From NCBI GenBank assembly GCA_036655355.1, contig JAVVQG010000018.1:1-45918 (forward strand): a stretch of DNA of 45,918 nt, written 5' to 3'. Positions 15,992 to 24,354 of the stretch are shown piece after piece. The translations under genes and the position numbers were made by a program. Positions within the stretch are counted from its first letter, which is position 1, and each line of letters begins with the position of its first letter. Under the pieces are notes generated by a model, which did no database searches, was not told where the DNA came from, and saw only the letters and a list, made by a program, of their open reading frames with translations. The stretch is from JAUNSR01 sp036655355. GTDB lineage: Bacteria; Bacteroidota; Bacteroidia; Bacteroidales; JAUNSR01.

Positions 15992-16327
15992 TTACGGCAA
16001 CTCATCCCGGATAGCCAGCAATTCGGCACGAATATCCTGAAGTCGCTGCACCACCTCATGGGTACGCACCGTACCGTCTTTGTTCTCCTTCAACTTCTTC
16101 TTGGCGCCGGCCAGCGTCATCCCCTTCTCTTTCAACAGGCGATAGATCAGAGCGATATTCTTGATATCCTCCTTTGTATAAAAACGCACGCCGTTGCCGG
16201 TTTTTCGGGGAGCGATGATATCAAACTCCTTCTCCCAAAAACGCAACGTAGATTCGTTTAATTTAAACTTCTCCGCTACTTCGCTAATTGAATAATAGAG
16301 CTTTTCGCTTTCGTTTTGACTTTCCAT
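15992..16327 (-). CDS. MerR-family transcriptional regulator
   Basis: A 111-residue protein. The N-terminal winged helix is plain: YYSISEVAEKFKLNESTLRFWEKEF (about residues 11-35), then RKTGNGVRFYTKEDIKNIALIYRLLKEKGMTLAGAKKKL, the standard MerR DNA-binding half. The C-terminal part (about 85-111) is a short coiled-coil with no cysteine-rich or ligand domain, so the signal is not apparent. This short form, with FWEKEF in place of the usual YYE motif, is common in Bacteroidota. It follows the M23 peptidase gene by 11 bp and shares its promoter. Confidence 0.9.
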   Translation of the reverse strand: MESQNESEKLYYSISEVAEKFKLNESTLRFWEKEFDIIAPRKTGNGVRFYTKEDIKNIALIYRLLKEKGMTLAGAKKKLKENKDGTVRTHEVVQRLQDIRAELLAIRDELP

Positions 16328-16338
16328 ATCTTATTTGT

Positions 16339-17265
16339 TTAATCCATCACCTGCCCCTGATTCGAAGCGATCTGCGTCATCGCATCGTACTCCTCGGGGG
16401 TAAGATCCATGAAATAATAGTTCATCGGATTCATTGGTTTCCCTTTCAGGCGAACCTCATAATGCAGATGGGGGCCGGTAGATTTCCCGGTGTTTCCCAC
16501 CTCCCCGATCAAATCGCCGCGGGATACCTTGGCTCCTTGACGGCTCTTTATCTTATTGAGATGCGCATACACGGTCTTATAACCAAAACCGTGGTCGATC
16601 TCTACGGTATAACCATATCCTTGCTGCCATCCTGATTTCAGCACCACGCCATCGCCGGTAGCAAAAACCGAAGTTCCGATCGGCGCACTAAAATCCATCC
16701 CTTCGTGCAGCTTGCGGGTCTTGTAGATCGGGTCGATACGCCAACCGTACCCCGAAGCGGTGCGACGCAGGTCTTTATTAGACACAGGCTGTATGGCGGG
16801 AATACGCCGAAGCTTCTCTTCGTGCGTTTTCCCCAGTGTCAGAATCTCGTCAAACGAGTTCGACTGGATGTATAATTGTCTTGCCAGCAAATCCATTTTC
16901 CGAGTTGTCGATACCACCAGTTCGGCATCGGGCAGCGAAAACAGCTCCTCGTAACGTTTGATGTTCTCAAAAGAGGCCTGCCGGGTGTGTGAAGAGATCG
17001 GTTCGCTCTGCAACATCACGCGATAAAGATGATCGTCGCGCTCACGGATATCGTCCAACACCGCCAACGCCTCATCCATTCTTTTCTCCAAGAGTTCGTA
17101 TTGCTGCAACAAAAGTTTCTGCTGTTCGATGACACGACGCTCCTGTGGTGAACCGAAAAAATAGAAGATCAACCCGAAGCAGCTTCCTCCCGCAATTAAG
17201 CCGATCAGTAAAATTCGTAAGGCCTGATGAATTCGTCCCTCTTTATAAAAAACCTTATTACTCAT
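16339..17265 (-). CDS. M23-family metallopeptidase (membrane-anchored)
   Basis: A 308-residue endopeptidase starting at MSNKVFYKEGR; an in-frame GTG seven codons upstream is less likely. There is one N-terminal membrane helix (LLIGLIAGGSCFGLIFYFFG), a periplasmic coiled-coil (about 50-100), then the LytM/M23 domain (about 175-285). The zinc ligands are visible in KLHEGMDFSAPIGT (His, Asp) and GPHLHYEVRLKG (HxH), with YAHLNKI between. It should cut peptide crosslinks in peptidoglycan; related membrane-bound proteins in this phylum support cell shape and division. It is transcribed with the MerR gene from the promoter at 17406-17436. Confidence 0.93.
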   Translation of the reverse strand: MSNKVFYKEGRIHQALRILLIGLIAGGSCFGLIFYFFGSPQERRVIEQQKLLLQQYELLEKRMDEALAVLDDIRERDDHLYRVMLQSEPISSHTRQASFENIKRYEELFSLPDAELVVSTTRKMDLLARQLYIQSNSFDEILTLGKTHEEKLRRIPAIQPVSNKDLRRTASGYGWRIDPIYKTRKLHEGMDFSAPIGTSVFATGDGVVLKSGWQQGYGYTVEIDHGFGYKTVYAHLNKIKSRQGAKVSRGDLIGEVGNTGKSTGPHLHYEVRLKGKPMNPMNYYFMDLTPEEYDAMTQIASNQGQVMD

Positions 17266-17405
17266 TGGTTGGATATTATCCGGCACGGAGTCTTCCCCTG
17301 GAGGATAAAATTCAGTAATGAAGTCATTGTATAAAAGGTTAATAATTGCGTTAATTATTCCTTATAGCTCTACTCTAATTCAATATTTTGTGCCGGCAGT
17401 TACGA

Positions 17406-17436
17406 CAAAAATAATATTTTGAGTTATTTTTGCAAA
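17406..17436 (-). promoter_or_regulatory. Promoter of the M23-MerR operon
   Basis: Minus-strand TTTG (17436-17433), a 19-bp spacer, and TATTTTTG (17413-17406): a full consensus match. The start would be near 17399, giving a leader of about 134 nt. Its -33 box abuts the plus-strand candidate -7 box of alaS. Confidence 0.75.
17425..17432 (+). promoter_or_regulatory. Candidate -7 box for alaS
   Basis: TATTTTTG on the plus strand matches TAnnTTTG. No TTTG lies at the proper distance upstream. Transcription would begin near 17439, which excludes the farthest in-frame alaS start at 17430. It lies directly next to the -33 element of the leftward promoter. Confidence 0.5.
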
Positions 17437-17480
17437 CTGTTTTTCAGTTTATTAATAGAGACATACATAACATGAACAAT

Positions 17481-20099
17481 ATGCTAACCGCAAAAGAGAT
17501 TAGAGAATCTTTCAAAGAATTTTTTGCGTCGAAAGGACACCAGATCGTGCCTTCAGCACCGATGGTGATCAAAGACGACCCAACGCTGATGTTCACCAAC
17601 GCAGGGATGAACCAGTTCAAGGATATTATCCTTGGTAATGCTCCTATCAAATACCCTCGTGTGGCCGACTCACAGAAATGTCTCCGCGTAAGTGGTAAAC
17701 ACAACGACCTTGAAGAGGTTGGTTTGGATACTTACCACCACACCATGTTCGAGATGTTGGGGAACTGGTCATTTGGTGACTACTTCAAAAAAGAGGCTAT
17801 CGATTGGGCTTGGGAATACCTTGTAGCCGTTTTGAAACTAAACCCGGATCGTTTGTACGCAACTGTTTTCGAGGGATACGCTCCCGAGGGACTTGAACGC
17901 GACAATGAAGCGGCCGGCTATTGGGAAAAATACTTACCGGCTGACCACATCATCAACGGTAACCGCAAAGACAACTTCTGGGAGATGGGCGATACGGGGC
18001 CGTGCGGTCCGTGTTCGGAAGTACACATCGACCTTCGTTCCGAAGAGGAGCGTGCGCAGATCAGCGGTCGTTCTCTTGTAAACGAAAGCCACCCGCAGGT
18101 GATTGAGATCTGGAACCTTGTATTCATGCAGTACAATCGCAAAGCGGACAGCTCACTTGAGCCGCTTCCTGCGAAAGTAATCGATACGGGTATGGGATTC
18201 GAGCGTCTGGCAATGGCGATTCAGGGAAAAACATCAAACTACGATACAGACGTTTTCCAGCCGATCATCCAGGTGATCGCTCAGTTGGGCAACAAAAAAT
18301 ACGGCGAAAACGAGCAGGCTGACATCGCGATGCGTGTGATTGCGGACCACATCCGTACGATCGCATTCTCGATTACCGACGGACAGCTTCCTTCAAATGC
18401 GAAGGCAGGTTACGTAATCCGCCGAATCCTTCGCCGCGCCGTTCGTTACGGATACACCTACCTGGGACAACAGAAGGCATTCATGTACAAACTGATCCCG
18501 GTACTGATCGAAACGATGGGTTCTGCTTATCCTGAACTGGAATCGCAGAAAGAGTTGATCGTGAAAGTGATCAAAGAGGAGGAGGAATCATTCCTTCGCA
18601 CCCTTGAAACAGGTATCAAGATGTTGGATAAGGTGATGACAGATACCAAAGCGGAAGGCAAAACAATGGTGGACGGAAAAGTGGCGTTCGTACTTTACGA
18701 TACCTACGGATTCCCGCTTGACCTTACCGAACTGATCCTTCGTGAAAACGGCTTGACCGTTGACATCGAAGCGTTCAACAAAAACATGCAGGAGCAGAAA
18801 GAGCGCGCTCGTAACGCGGCTGCTATCGAAACGGGCGACTGGGTAACCGTAAAAGAGGGCAACCCTGAATTCGTGGGTTACGACCTAACCGCTTGCGATG
18901 CGGAGATCCTTCGTTACCGTCAGATCAAACAGAAAAATCAGACGTTGTACCAGATCGTTCTTGACAAAACGCCTTTCTATGCGGAAAGCGGCGGTCAGGT
19001 AGGCGATACCGGCGTTCTGAAAAACGACAACGAGACGATCAAGATCATCAATACGAAGAAAGAGAACAACCTGGCTGTTCACATCGCGGCAAACCTGCCT
19101 GCAGACGTAACGGCTTCTTTCACGGCTGCCATCAACACGGCGGATCGTCAGGCTACGGCTTGCAACCACTCGGCAACGCACTTGCTGCACGCCGCACTTC
19201 GCGAAGTGCTTGGCTCGCACGTTGAGCAGAAAGGTTCCCTGGTAACTCCGGAATCATTGCGTTTCGACTTCTCGCACTTCCAGAAAGTGACGGAAGAGGA
19301 ACTTCGTCAGGTGGAAAAAATCGCTAACCGCAAGGTGCGTGAAAACGCTGCTCTTGAAGAGCACCGCGCCATGCCGATCGATGACGCGCGCAATTTGGGA
19401 GCGATGGCTTTGTTCGGCGAGAAGTACGGCGATGAGGTACGCGTAATCAAATTCGGCGAATCGGTGGAACTTTGCGGCGGTACGCACGTAAACGCAACCG
19501 GAAACATCGGATCGATCCGCATCGTTTCTGAAAGCTCGGTAGCTGCGGGTGTTCGTCGTATCGAAGCGGTAACGGCTGAGAAAGCGGAAGAGCTGGCAGA
19601 CCTTCAGCAGGATCTGTTGAAAGAGATCAAAGGATTGTTCAACAACGTTCCGAATCTTTCTGCGGCGATCCGCAAAATGATTGAAGAGGATGCCGATCTG
19701 AAAAAGCAGTTGGAAGAGTTCGCGAAAGAGAAACAGGGTGCCATAAAGGATACTTTGTTGAAAAATGCCGAAATCATCAACGGTGTGACGGTAATCCGCC
19801 TGTTGGCTGAGATCCCTGCGGACGCGGTGAAAAACATCGCCTTCCAGCTTCGCGGCCAGGTTACGGAGAACTTGTTCTTCTACGCTGCAACGCAGGAAAA
19901 CGGCAAACCGCTTTTGACTGTCATGATGAGTGACGACCTTGTAGCTCGTGGCATGAACGCATCTCAGATCGTTCGCGAATCTGCGAAGTTGATTCAGGGC
20001 GGCGGCGGCGGCCAGGCACACTTCGCTCAGGCGGGTGGTAAAAATGCAGACGGCCTGACTGCGGCTTCTGACAAAATCATGGAATTGGCAGCACTGTAA
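17481..20099 (+). CDS. alaS: Alanyl-tRNA synthetase
   Basis: An 872-residue class II synthetase that charges tRNA-Ala. The start MLTAKEIRESFKEFFASKGHQIVPSAP is the standard Bacteroidota N terminus; an ATG three codons upstream (17472) is also possible, but the ATG-less extension back to 17430 is not. Motif 2 region and the catalytic core run to about residue 440, followed by the editing domain with the zinc ligands HSATHLLHAAL and CGGTHVNATG, and the C-Ala end with GGGGGQAHFAQAGGK. All motifs look intact. It is single-gene, flanked by the divergent M23 promoter and a strong terminator (20128-20163). Confidence 0.97.
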   Translation: MLTAKEIRESFKEFFASKGHQIVPSAPMVIKDDPTLMFTNAGMNQFKDIILGNAPIKYPRVADSQKCLRVSGKHNDLEEVGLDTYHHTMFEMLGNWSFGDYFKKEAIDWAWEYLVAVLKLNPDRLYATVFEGYAPEGLERDNEAAGYWEKYLPADHIINGNRKDNFWEMGDTGPCGPCSEVHIDLRSEEERAQISGRSLVNESHPQVIEIWNLVFMQYNRKADSSLEPLPAKVIDTGMGFERLAMAIQGKTSNYDTDVFQPIIQVIAQLGNKKYGENEQADIAMRVIADHIRTIAFSITDGQLPSNAKAGYVIRRILRRAVRYGYTYLGQQKAFMYKLIPVLIETMGSAYPELESQKELIVKVIKEEEESFLRTLETGIKMLDKVMTDTKAEGKTMVDGKVAFVLYDTYGFPLDLTELILRENGLTVDIEAFNKNMQEQKERARNAAAIETGDWVTVKEGNPEFVGYDLTACDAEILRYRQIKQKNQTLYQIVLDKTPFYAESGGQVGDTGVLKNDNETIKIINTKKENNLAVHIAANLPADVTASFTAAINTADRQATACNHSATHLLHAALREVLGSHVEQKGSLVTPESLRFDFSHFQKVTEEELRQVEKIANRKVRENAALEEHRAMPIDDARNLGAMALFGEKYGDEVRVIKFGESVELCGGTHVNATGNIGSIRIVSESSVAAGVRRIEAVTAEKAEELADLQQDLLKEIKGLFNNVPNLSAAIRKMIEEDADLKKQLEEFAKEKQGAIKDTLLKNAEIINGVTVIRLLAEIPADAVKNIAFQLRGQVTENLFFYAATQENGKPLLTVMMSDDLVARGMNASQIVRESAKLIQGGGGGQAHFAQAGGKNADGLTAASDKIMELAAL

Positions 20100-20127
20100 G
20101 ACAACCTTACTATGATATAGATTCCCC

Positions 20128-20163
20128 GAGAGGGTATTTCGCTTAATCGCGGAATACCCTCTC
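20128..20163 (+). terminator. Terminator after alaS
   Basis: Arms gagagggtatttcgc (20128-20142) and gcggaataccctctc (20149-20163) form a 15-bp stem with one G-T pair and a 6-nt loop, followed by a run of seven T. Confidence 0.92.
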
Positions 20164-20198
20164 TTTTTTTATTCCTACCGACCGATTTTATTTGAATA

Positions 20199-20337
20199 TT
20201 TTCGAGTGTACTCGAAAAAAGCACCCAAAGTGATGAAATTTTCGAGTGTACTCGAAAAAAGTAGTTTAACTTGTAATATTTTCGAGTGTACTCGAAAATA
20301 ATTACCTTTATAAAAAACATTCGAGCATGGACGAAAA
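20199..20337. promoter_or_regulatory. Array of 20-bp palindromes at exact 40-bp period before the ATPase gene
   Basis: TTTTCGAGTGTACTCGAAAA occurs identically at 20199-20218, 20239-20258 and 20279-20298. Each has 9-bp perfect arms around a central GT. The start-to-start distance is exactly 40 bp and the two 20-bp spacers are unrelated. A fourth, weaker site (ttcgag-N6-cgaaaa, 20320-20337) keeps the same half-site geometry one base out of phase and covers the ATG of the next gene. This is the pattern of a multi-site operator for a dimeric regulator. A weak promoter (TTTC-N19-TACCTTTA, -7 at 20303-20310) would have its -33 inside the third palindrome. Confidence 0.85.
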
Positions 20338-21595
20338 ATTTAAAGCACTCAGTAATTATAACTTCTGGAACGGCAATATGCCCGACTTGGGAATACCAAG
20401 AAAGAGTTATACCGAAAAGATTTTTGATTTTGTGGGAAACAAACTTGTAAAGGTTTTAGTGGGGCAACGCCGTGCAGGAAAAAGTTATATCCTTCGTCAA
20501 ATCGCATTCAAACTGATTGAAAGTGGAATTCATGCGCAAAACATCCTCTACATAAACAAAGAGTTTATTGAATTTGACTTTATTTCCGATTATAAAATAT
20601 TGCACGAATTGGTAAAACTTTATGAAGATACGGTAAAGCCGCAAGGAAAAGTGTATCTGTTTATCGATGAAGTGCAGGGAATCGAAGGGTGGGAACATTT
20701 TGTCAACTCTTATTCGCAGGACTTTACGAAAAACTATGAGATATTTATTACCGGATCTAACTCAAAATTACTCTCGGGAGAGATGGCGACTCTTCTGTCC
20801 GGAAGATATGTAAGATTCGAGATTTTCCCTTTCAGTTACCAAGAATACCTCCAAACGAAAAAAGTCGAAAACTCAAAAGCGGAATATATGGAATATCTGC
20901 AGACCGGAGGACTTCCCGAATTATTTATTTTGCCAAACAATGATGCAAAGCGCAATTACGTTTCCTCTATTAAAGATTCGGTATTACTTCGCGATATTAT
21001 CCAACGCCATAATATAAAGGATACGAAATTATTGGAGGACATATTCGTTTACCTGGTTAACAATGCATCCAATCTGCTCTCGATTACGAATATTTTGAAC
21101 TTCTTTTCGTCGAGAAAAAGAAAAACAACGTACGACACGATTGCCAACTACATTGGATTTATCGAGGAAGCTTTCTTAATCCATAAAGCGGAACGTTACA
21201 ATATCCGTGGCAAGGAAACCGTTTCCGGCACAGCAAAATACTACATTAATGACCTCTCTTTTAAAAACTACCTCTATCCGGGATTTGCCTATGGAATTGG
21301 ATACGAGCTCGAAAATCTGGTCTATTTGGAACTGAAACGGAAGGGATATACCGTATATGTGGGGAACGATAAGGGTAAAGAGGTTGATTTTGTAGCCATC
21401 AAAGAAGATCGTATCATTTATATCCAAAGCACCTATCTTTTACTTGAACCGCAAACCATCGAAAGAGAGTACGCTTCTTTATTGGCTATAAATGACAATT
21501 ATGAAAAATACGTGGTATCACTAGATGATATATCCCTGCCATCAAAAAATGGTGTGAAGCATATACAAGCTTGGTTATTGGATGAGATCCTATAA
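20327..21595 (+). CDS. AAA ATPase with DUF4143 domain
   Basis: A 422-residue ATP-binding protein of the AAA_14/DUF4143 type. Walker A is GQRRAGKS (residues 46-53), Walker B YLFIDEVQ (110-117), and ITGSNSKLLSGEMATLLSGR is the sensor/arginine-finger region. The C-terminal part (about 330-375; LENLVYLELKRKGYTVYVGNDKGKEVDFVAIKEDRIIYIQ) resembles the PD-(D/E)XK-like fold described for DUF4143, with E, VD and Q at the active-site positions. Function is not established for the family. The gene is visibly more AT-rich than alaS and meaB around it, has no operon partner, and is preceded by the phased palindromes, which suggests acquisition as a self-contained unit. Confidence 0.88.
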   Translation: MDEKFKALSNYNFWNGNMPDLGIPRKSYTEKIFDFVGNKLVKVLVGQRRAGKSYILRQIAFKLIESGIHAQNILYINKEFIEFDFISDYKILHELVKLYEDTVKPQGKVYLFIDEVQGIEGWEHFVNSYSQDFTKNYEIFITGSNSKLLSGEMATLLSGRYVRFEIFPFSYQEYLQTKKVENSKAEYMEYLQTGGLPELFILPNNDAKRNYVSSIKDSVLLRDIIQRHNIKDTKLLEDIFVYLVNNASNLLSITNILNFFSSRKRKTTYDTIANYIGFIEEAFLIHKAERYNIRGKETVSGTAKYYINDLSFKNYLYPGFAYGIGYELENLVYLELKRKGYTVYVGNDKGKEVDFVAIKEDRIIYIQSTYLLLEPQTIEREYASLLAINDNYEKYVVSLDDISLPSKNGVKHIQAWLLDEIL

Positions 21596-21721
21596 TTAAA
21601 AATGGAAAGAGAATTAGTTAAACACTCTTGTAGAATTTTATTTACATTTGTAAGAGTGGCATTTCAAATCAATGTAATGGAACGATATCAGTTTTAATAC
21701 GTTATTTCTGAAATTAAAAAT

Positions 21722-21837
21722 TAAACAATATACAAATGAAATCGCCATAGCTCATCTAAAGCTGAGTTACCCAACAGAAGGTATTTAGATGGCGCATTTG
21801 ACCTTGATGTTAAATAATAAACAATATACAAATGAAA
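21722..21837 (+). repeat. Duplicated start region before the DUF1573 gene, with a 4-codon ORF
   Basis: The 20-bp sequence taaacaatatacaaatgaaa occurs at 21722-21741 and again at 21818-21837, 96 bp apart. The second copy provides the ATG of the DUF1573 gene. The first has its own ATG, followed by AAA TCG CCA TAG, a 4-codon open frame (MKSP). A lone TACATTTG box lies upstream at 21643-21650. Otherwise 21596-21831 holds no gene. Confidence 0.7.
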
Positions 21838-22914
21838 AGGATTCTATCTTTATCAACACTCCTATTGATAGCGATTGTGTCAGTGATGGCCCAGAACAAC
21901 AAACCGGCAATTACATTCGACACAACGAGTCATGACTTCGGAAACTTCGATGAAAGTATCGGGAAGGTAACCACCGAATTCAAGTTCACCAACTCCGGAA
22001 AAGCACCCTTGCTGATCACCCGAACAGCGGCTTCGTGCGGATGTACAACGCCCGAATATCCCAAAGAACCGATCGCTCCGGGAAAAAGCGGCACGATCAA
22101 AGTAACTTATAATGCGAAAGGACGTCCCGGCGTTTTCCAGAAAACCATTTATGTGATGTCTAATGCGGAGCCTGAAAAAAGTACGCTCATCATCAAAGGA
22201 AAAGTGATTCCGACTCCTCCGAAAAAAGAAGATGCATACGCAAAAACCATCGGCGATGTGCGTCTGAAAAGAACACATGTGCCTTTCTTCGATGTTTATC
22301 CCGACTCTCCTAAAACCGAGGTGATCGACATCATCAATCCGACGGATGAAACGGTTACATTGGTTTTCACGGAAGTACCGAAACACCTCCGTGTGGTGGC
22401 GAAACCGCTTAAGCTCGCTCCCAAAGCGGAAGGGGTGATCGAAATCACCTACTATCCCGAAAAGGCGAAAGACTGGGGACTTCGGAAGGATCTGTTCCGC
22501 GTAGGTATGGCTGGCAAGAAACTGAATCCGGAAGAGAGTAAAATCACACTTTCGGCGGATATCCGCGAAGACTTCGGCAAGCTTTCGAAAAAACAACTGG
22601 AGAACGCTCCCGTACAGGTACTCTCCACTAAGATGCTCGACTTTGGAAAGATCTCTGAAAAAACGACCCACGAGATCACCATTCGCAATACCGGTAAATC
22701 AGACCTGATCATTCGTAAAATCAAGAATGAAAATGAAGCCATCGATGTGGATGTGAACCGTAAAACGATCCAACCCGGAAAAACCGGCACCATCAAAGTG
22801 ACCGTGCTTACGAATAAGGTGCGCAACCGCAACTTGAGCCAAAACATCATGTTGATTACCAATGCGCCCGAATCACCAACCACACTTCTGAAAATCAAGG
22901 CTACAGTTAACTAA
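21832..22914 (+). CDS. DUF1573 domain protein (secreted)
   Basis: A 360-residue secreted protein. The signal peptide is residues 1-20 (LSTLLLIAIVSVMAQ). The first domain (about 26-125) has the DUF1573 hallmark: DTTSHDFGNFDESIGKVTTEFKFTNSGKAPLLITRTAASCGCTTPEYPKEPIAPG. A second Ig-like domain follows at about 140-245 and a third at about 265-360 (LDFGKISEKTTHEITIRNTGKSDLIIRKI). These ASPM/SPD-2-type beta-sandwiches are very common in Bacteroidota and their function is unknown. The CGC motif in the first domain is typical. meaB follows after 21 bp, but a functional link is not apparent. Confidence 0.88.
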   Translation: MKRILSLSTLLLIAIVSVMAQNNKPAITFDTTSHDFGNFDESIGKVTTEFKFTNSGKAPLLITRTAASCGCTTPEYPKEPIAPGKSGTIKVTYNAKGRPGVFQKTIYVMSNAEPEKSTLIIKGKVIPTPPKKEDAYAKTIGDVRLKRTHVPFFDVYPDSPKTEVIDIINPTDETVTLVFTEVPKHLRVVAKPLKLAPKAEGVIEITYYPEKAKDWGLRKDLFRVGMAGKKLNPEESKITLSADIREDFGKLSKKQLENAPVQVLSTKMLDFGKISEKTTHEITIRNTGKSDLIIRKIKNENEAIDVDVNRKTIQPGKTGTIKVTVLTNKVRNRNLSQNIMLITNAPESPTTLLKIKATVN

Positions 22915-22935
22915 ACCGTAATTTCGAATTCAACC

Positions 22936-24036
22936 ATGATGCACATAGAAAATGATCCGCAATTCCAGGGATTGACCGTAAACAAAGGGGTGGCAGCACC
23001 CCCCACGGTGAATCCGTATCGAAATAGAATCCGTAAAAACAGAAAACCGGTTTATACGGCAGACGAGTATGTAAAAGGAATCCTGGCCGGCGACATCACC
23101 ATTTTAAGTCAGGCCGTAACGCTGGTGGAAAGTACGCTTCCCGAACATTATGCCCTGGCACAGGAGGTGATTGAAAAATGCCTTCCCCATGCCGGAAAAT
23201 CGTTCCGCATCGGCATCACAGGCGTACCCGGAGCCGGGAAAAGCACCTCGATAGATAGCTTCGGAATGCATCTGACCGCAGGAGGGAAAAAATTGGCCGT
23301 ATTGGCCATCGACCCGAGCAGCGAGCGTTCAAAGGGGAGTATTCTGGGTGACAAAACCCGCATGGAAAGGCTGGCGGTTCAAAAAGATGTATTTGTTCGT
23401 CCCTCTCCTTCGGCAGGTTCACTGGGAGGAGTAGCAAGGAAAACACGTGAGACGATCGTGCTTTGCGAAGCGGCTGGTTTCGATACGATTTTTGTGGAAA
23501 CGGTGGGCGTGGGACAGTCCGAAACCGCCGTTCATTCGATGGTGGATTTCTTCCTGCTGATTCAGCTGGCCGGCACGGGCGATGAATTGCAAGGTATAAA
23601 AAGAGGGATTATGGAGATGGCCGATGGCATTATCATCAACAAAGCAGATGGAAATAACATCGAGAAAGCGCAACTCGCCGCCGCTCAATTCCGCAATGCG
23701 TTGCATCTTTTCCCGCCTGCGGAATCGGGTTGGATACCGAAGGTTCAAACCTATTCGGGCTATTTCGATCTCAGCATCAAAGAGATCTTCGACATGATCG
23801 CCGAATACGAAGAGTTTGTGAAAGGCAACGGTTATTTCGATTACAAAAGACAACAACAGTCTAAATACTGGATGTACCAAAGTATCGACGAACAACTACG
23901 GGAGCATTTCTACGGCAATCCGCACATCCGCGAGTTGCTGCATCAGAAAGAGCGTGCCGTACTCGATTCACAAATCAGCTCATTTACTGCGGCACGGGAG
24001 GTCCTAACGGATTATTTCGAACGCTTGAACGATTAA
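22936..24036 (+). CDS. meaB: Methylmalonyl-CoA mutase-associated GTPase MeaB
   Basis: A 366-residue G3E-family GTPase that guards and reloads adenosylcobalamin in methylmalonyl-CoA mutase, used by Bacteroidales to make propionate from succinate. Walker A GVPGAGKST is near residue 95, the IDPSSERSKGSILGDKTRM segment (switch I region) follows, then FVETVGVGQSE (Walker B/switch II) and INKADGNN as the base-recognition motif. The N terminus has an extra 30 or so residues before the usual helical start. The mutase subunit genes are not in this window. It follows the DUF1573 gene by 21 bp. Confidence 0.95.
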   Translation: MMHIENDPQFQGLTVNKGVAAPPTVNPYRNRIRKNRKPVYTADEYVKGILAGDITILSQAVTLVESTLPEHYALAQEVIEKCLPHAGKSFRIGITGVPGAGKSTSIDSFGMHLTAGGKKLAVLAIDPSSERSKGSILGDKTRMERLAVQKDVFVRPSPSAGSLGGVARKTRETIVLCEAAGFDTIFVETVGVGQSETAVHSMVDFFLLIQLAGTGDELQGIKRGIMEMADGIIINKADGNNIEKAQLAAAQFRNALHLFPPAESGWIPKVQTYSGYFDLSIKEIFDMIAEYEEFVKGNGYFDYKRQQQSKYWMYQSIDEQLREHFYGNPHIRELLHQKERAVLDSQISSFTAAREVLTDYFERLND

Positions 24037-24150
24037 ACGATTAAAAAACGACGAGATTAAACGATAAAACAATGCCGAGATTGAGCTTTTTCGTTTTTTA
24101 TTCCTATAAAACGCCTTCGGGAAAGGAAAAAAGTTTCATTTCCCGACCGG

Positions 24151-24216
24151 GAAATAAGCTTTCGTCCGCCGCGGAATAAGCCTTCGTCGCCCGAGAAATA
24201 AGCTTTCGTCCGCCGG
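24151..24216. repeat. 22-bp tandem repeat, three copies
   Basis: Units at 24151-24172, 24173-24194 and 24195-24216 share the frame g(a/g)aataagc(t/c)ttcgtc. A partial fourth (gaaatacac) begins at 24217, and a decayed copy may precede at 24129. The array lies in the 318-bp gap between convergent meaB and pfkA. The rest of that gap is short attaaacgat repeats right after meaB (24031-24070) and the pfkA terminator. Confidence 0.85.
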
Positions 24217-24293
24217 GAAATACACATCGGAATGGTTCCGGATAAATTTTCAGTGCATTCCGATAAGCTTTTCCGGTGATAAAACATAAAAAA

Positions 24294-24325
24294 AGAGCCT
24301 CTGAGAAACAAATCTCAGAGGCTCT
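24294..24325 (-). terminator. Terminator after pfkA
   Basis: A perfect 13-bp stem (agagcctctgaga, 24294-24306, with 24313-24325) and 6-nt loop. On the minus strand it is followed by a T run (complement of 24287-24294). It lies 29 bp beyond the pfkA stop. Confidence 0.9.
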
Positions 24326-24354
24326 GTGTACATATACGAACCGGAATCGGGAGA

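Noticed and set aside
19254..20021. 255-codon open frame on the minus strand inside alaS
   Set aside because: Antisense to the C-terminal region of a clear alanyl-tRNA synthetase, with composition typical of a shadow frame.
20199..20298. CRISPR array
   Set aside because: Three 20-bp repeats with 20-bp spacers superficially look like one, but repeats and spacers are both too short, the repeat is a near-complete palindrome, and no cas gene is near. A multi-site operator fits better.
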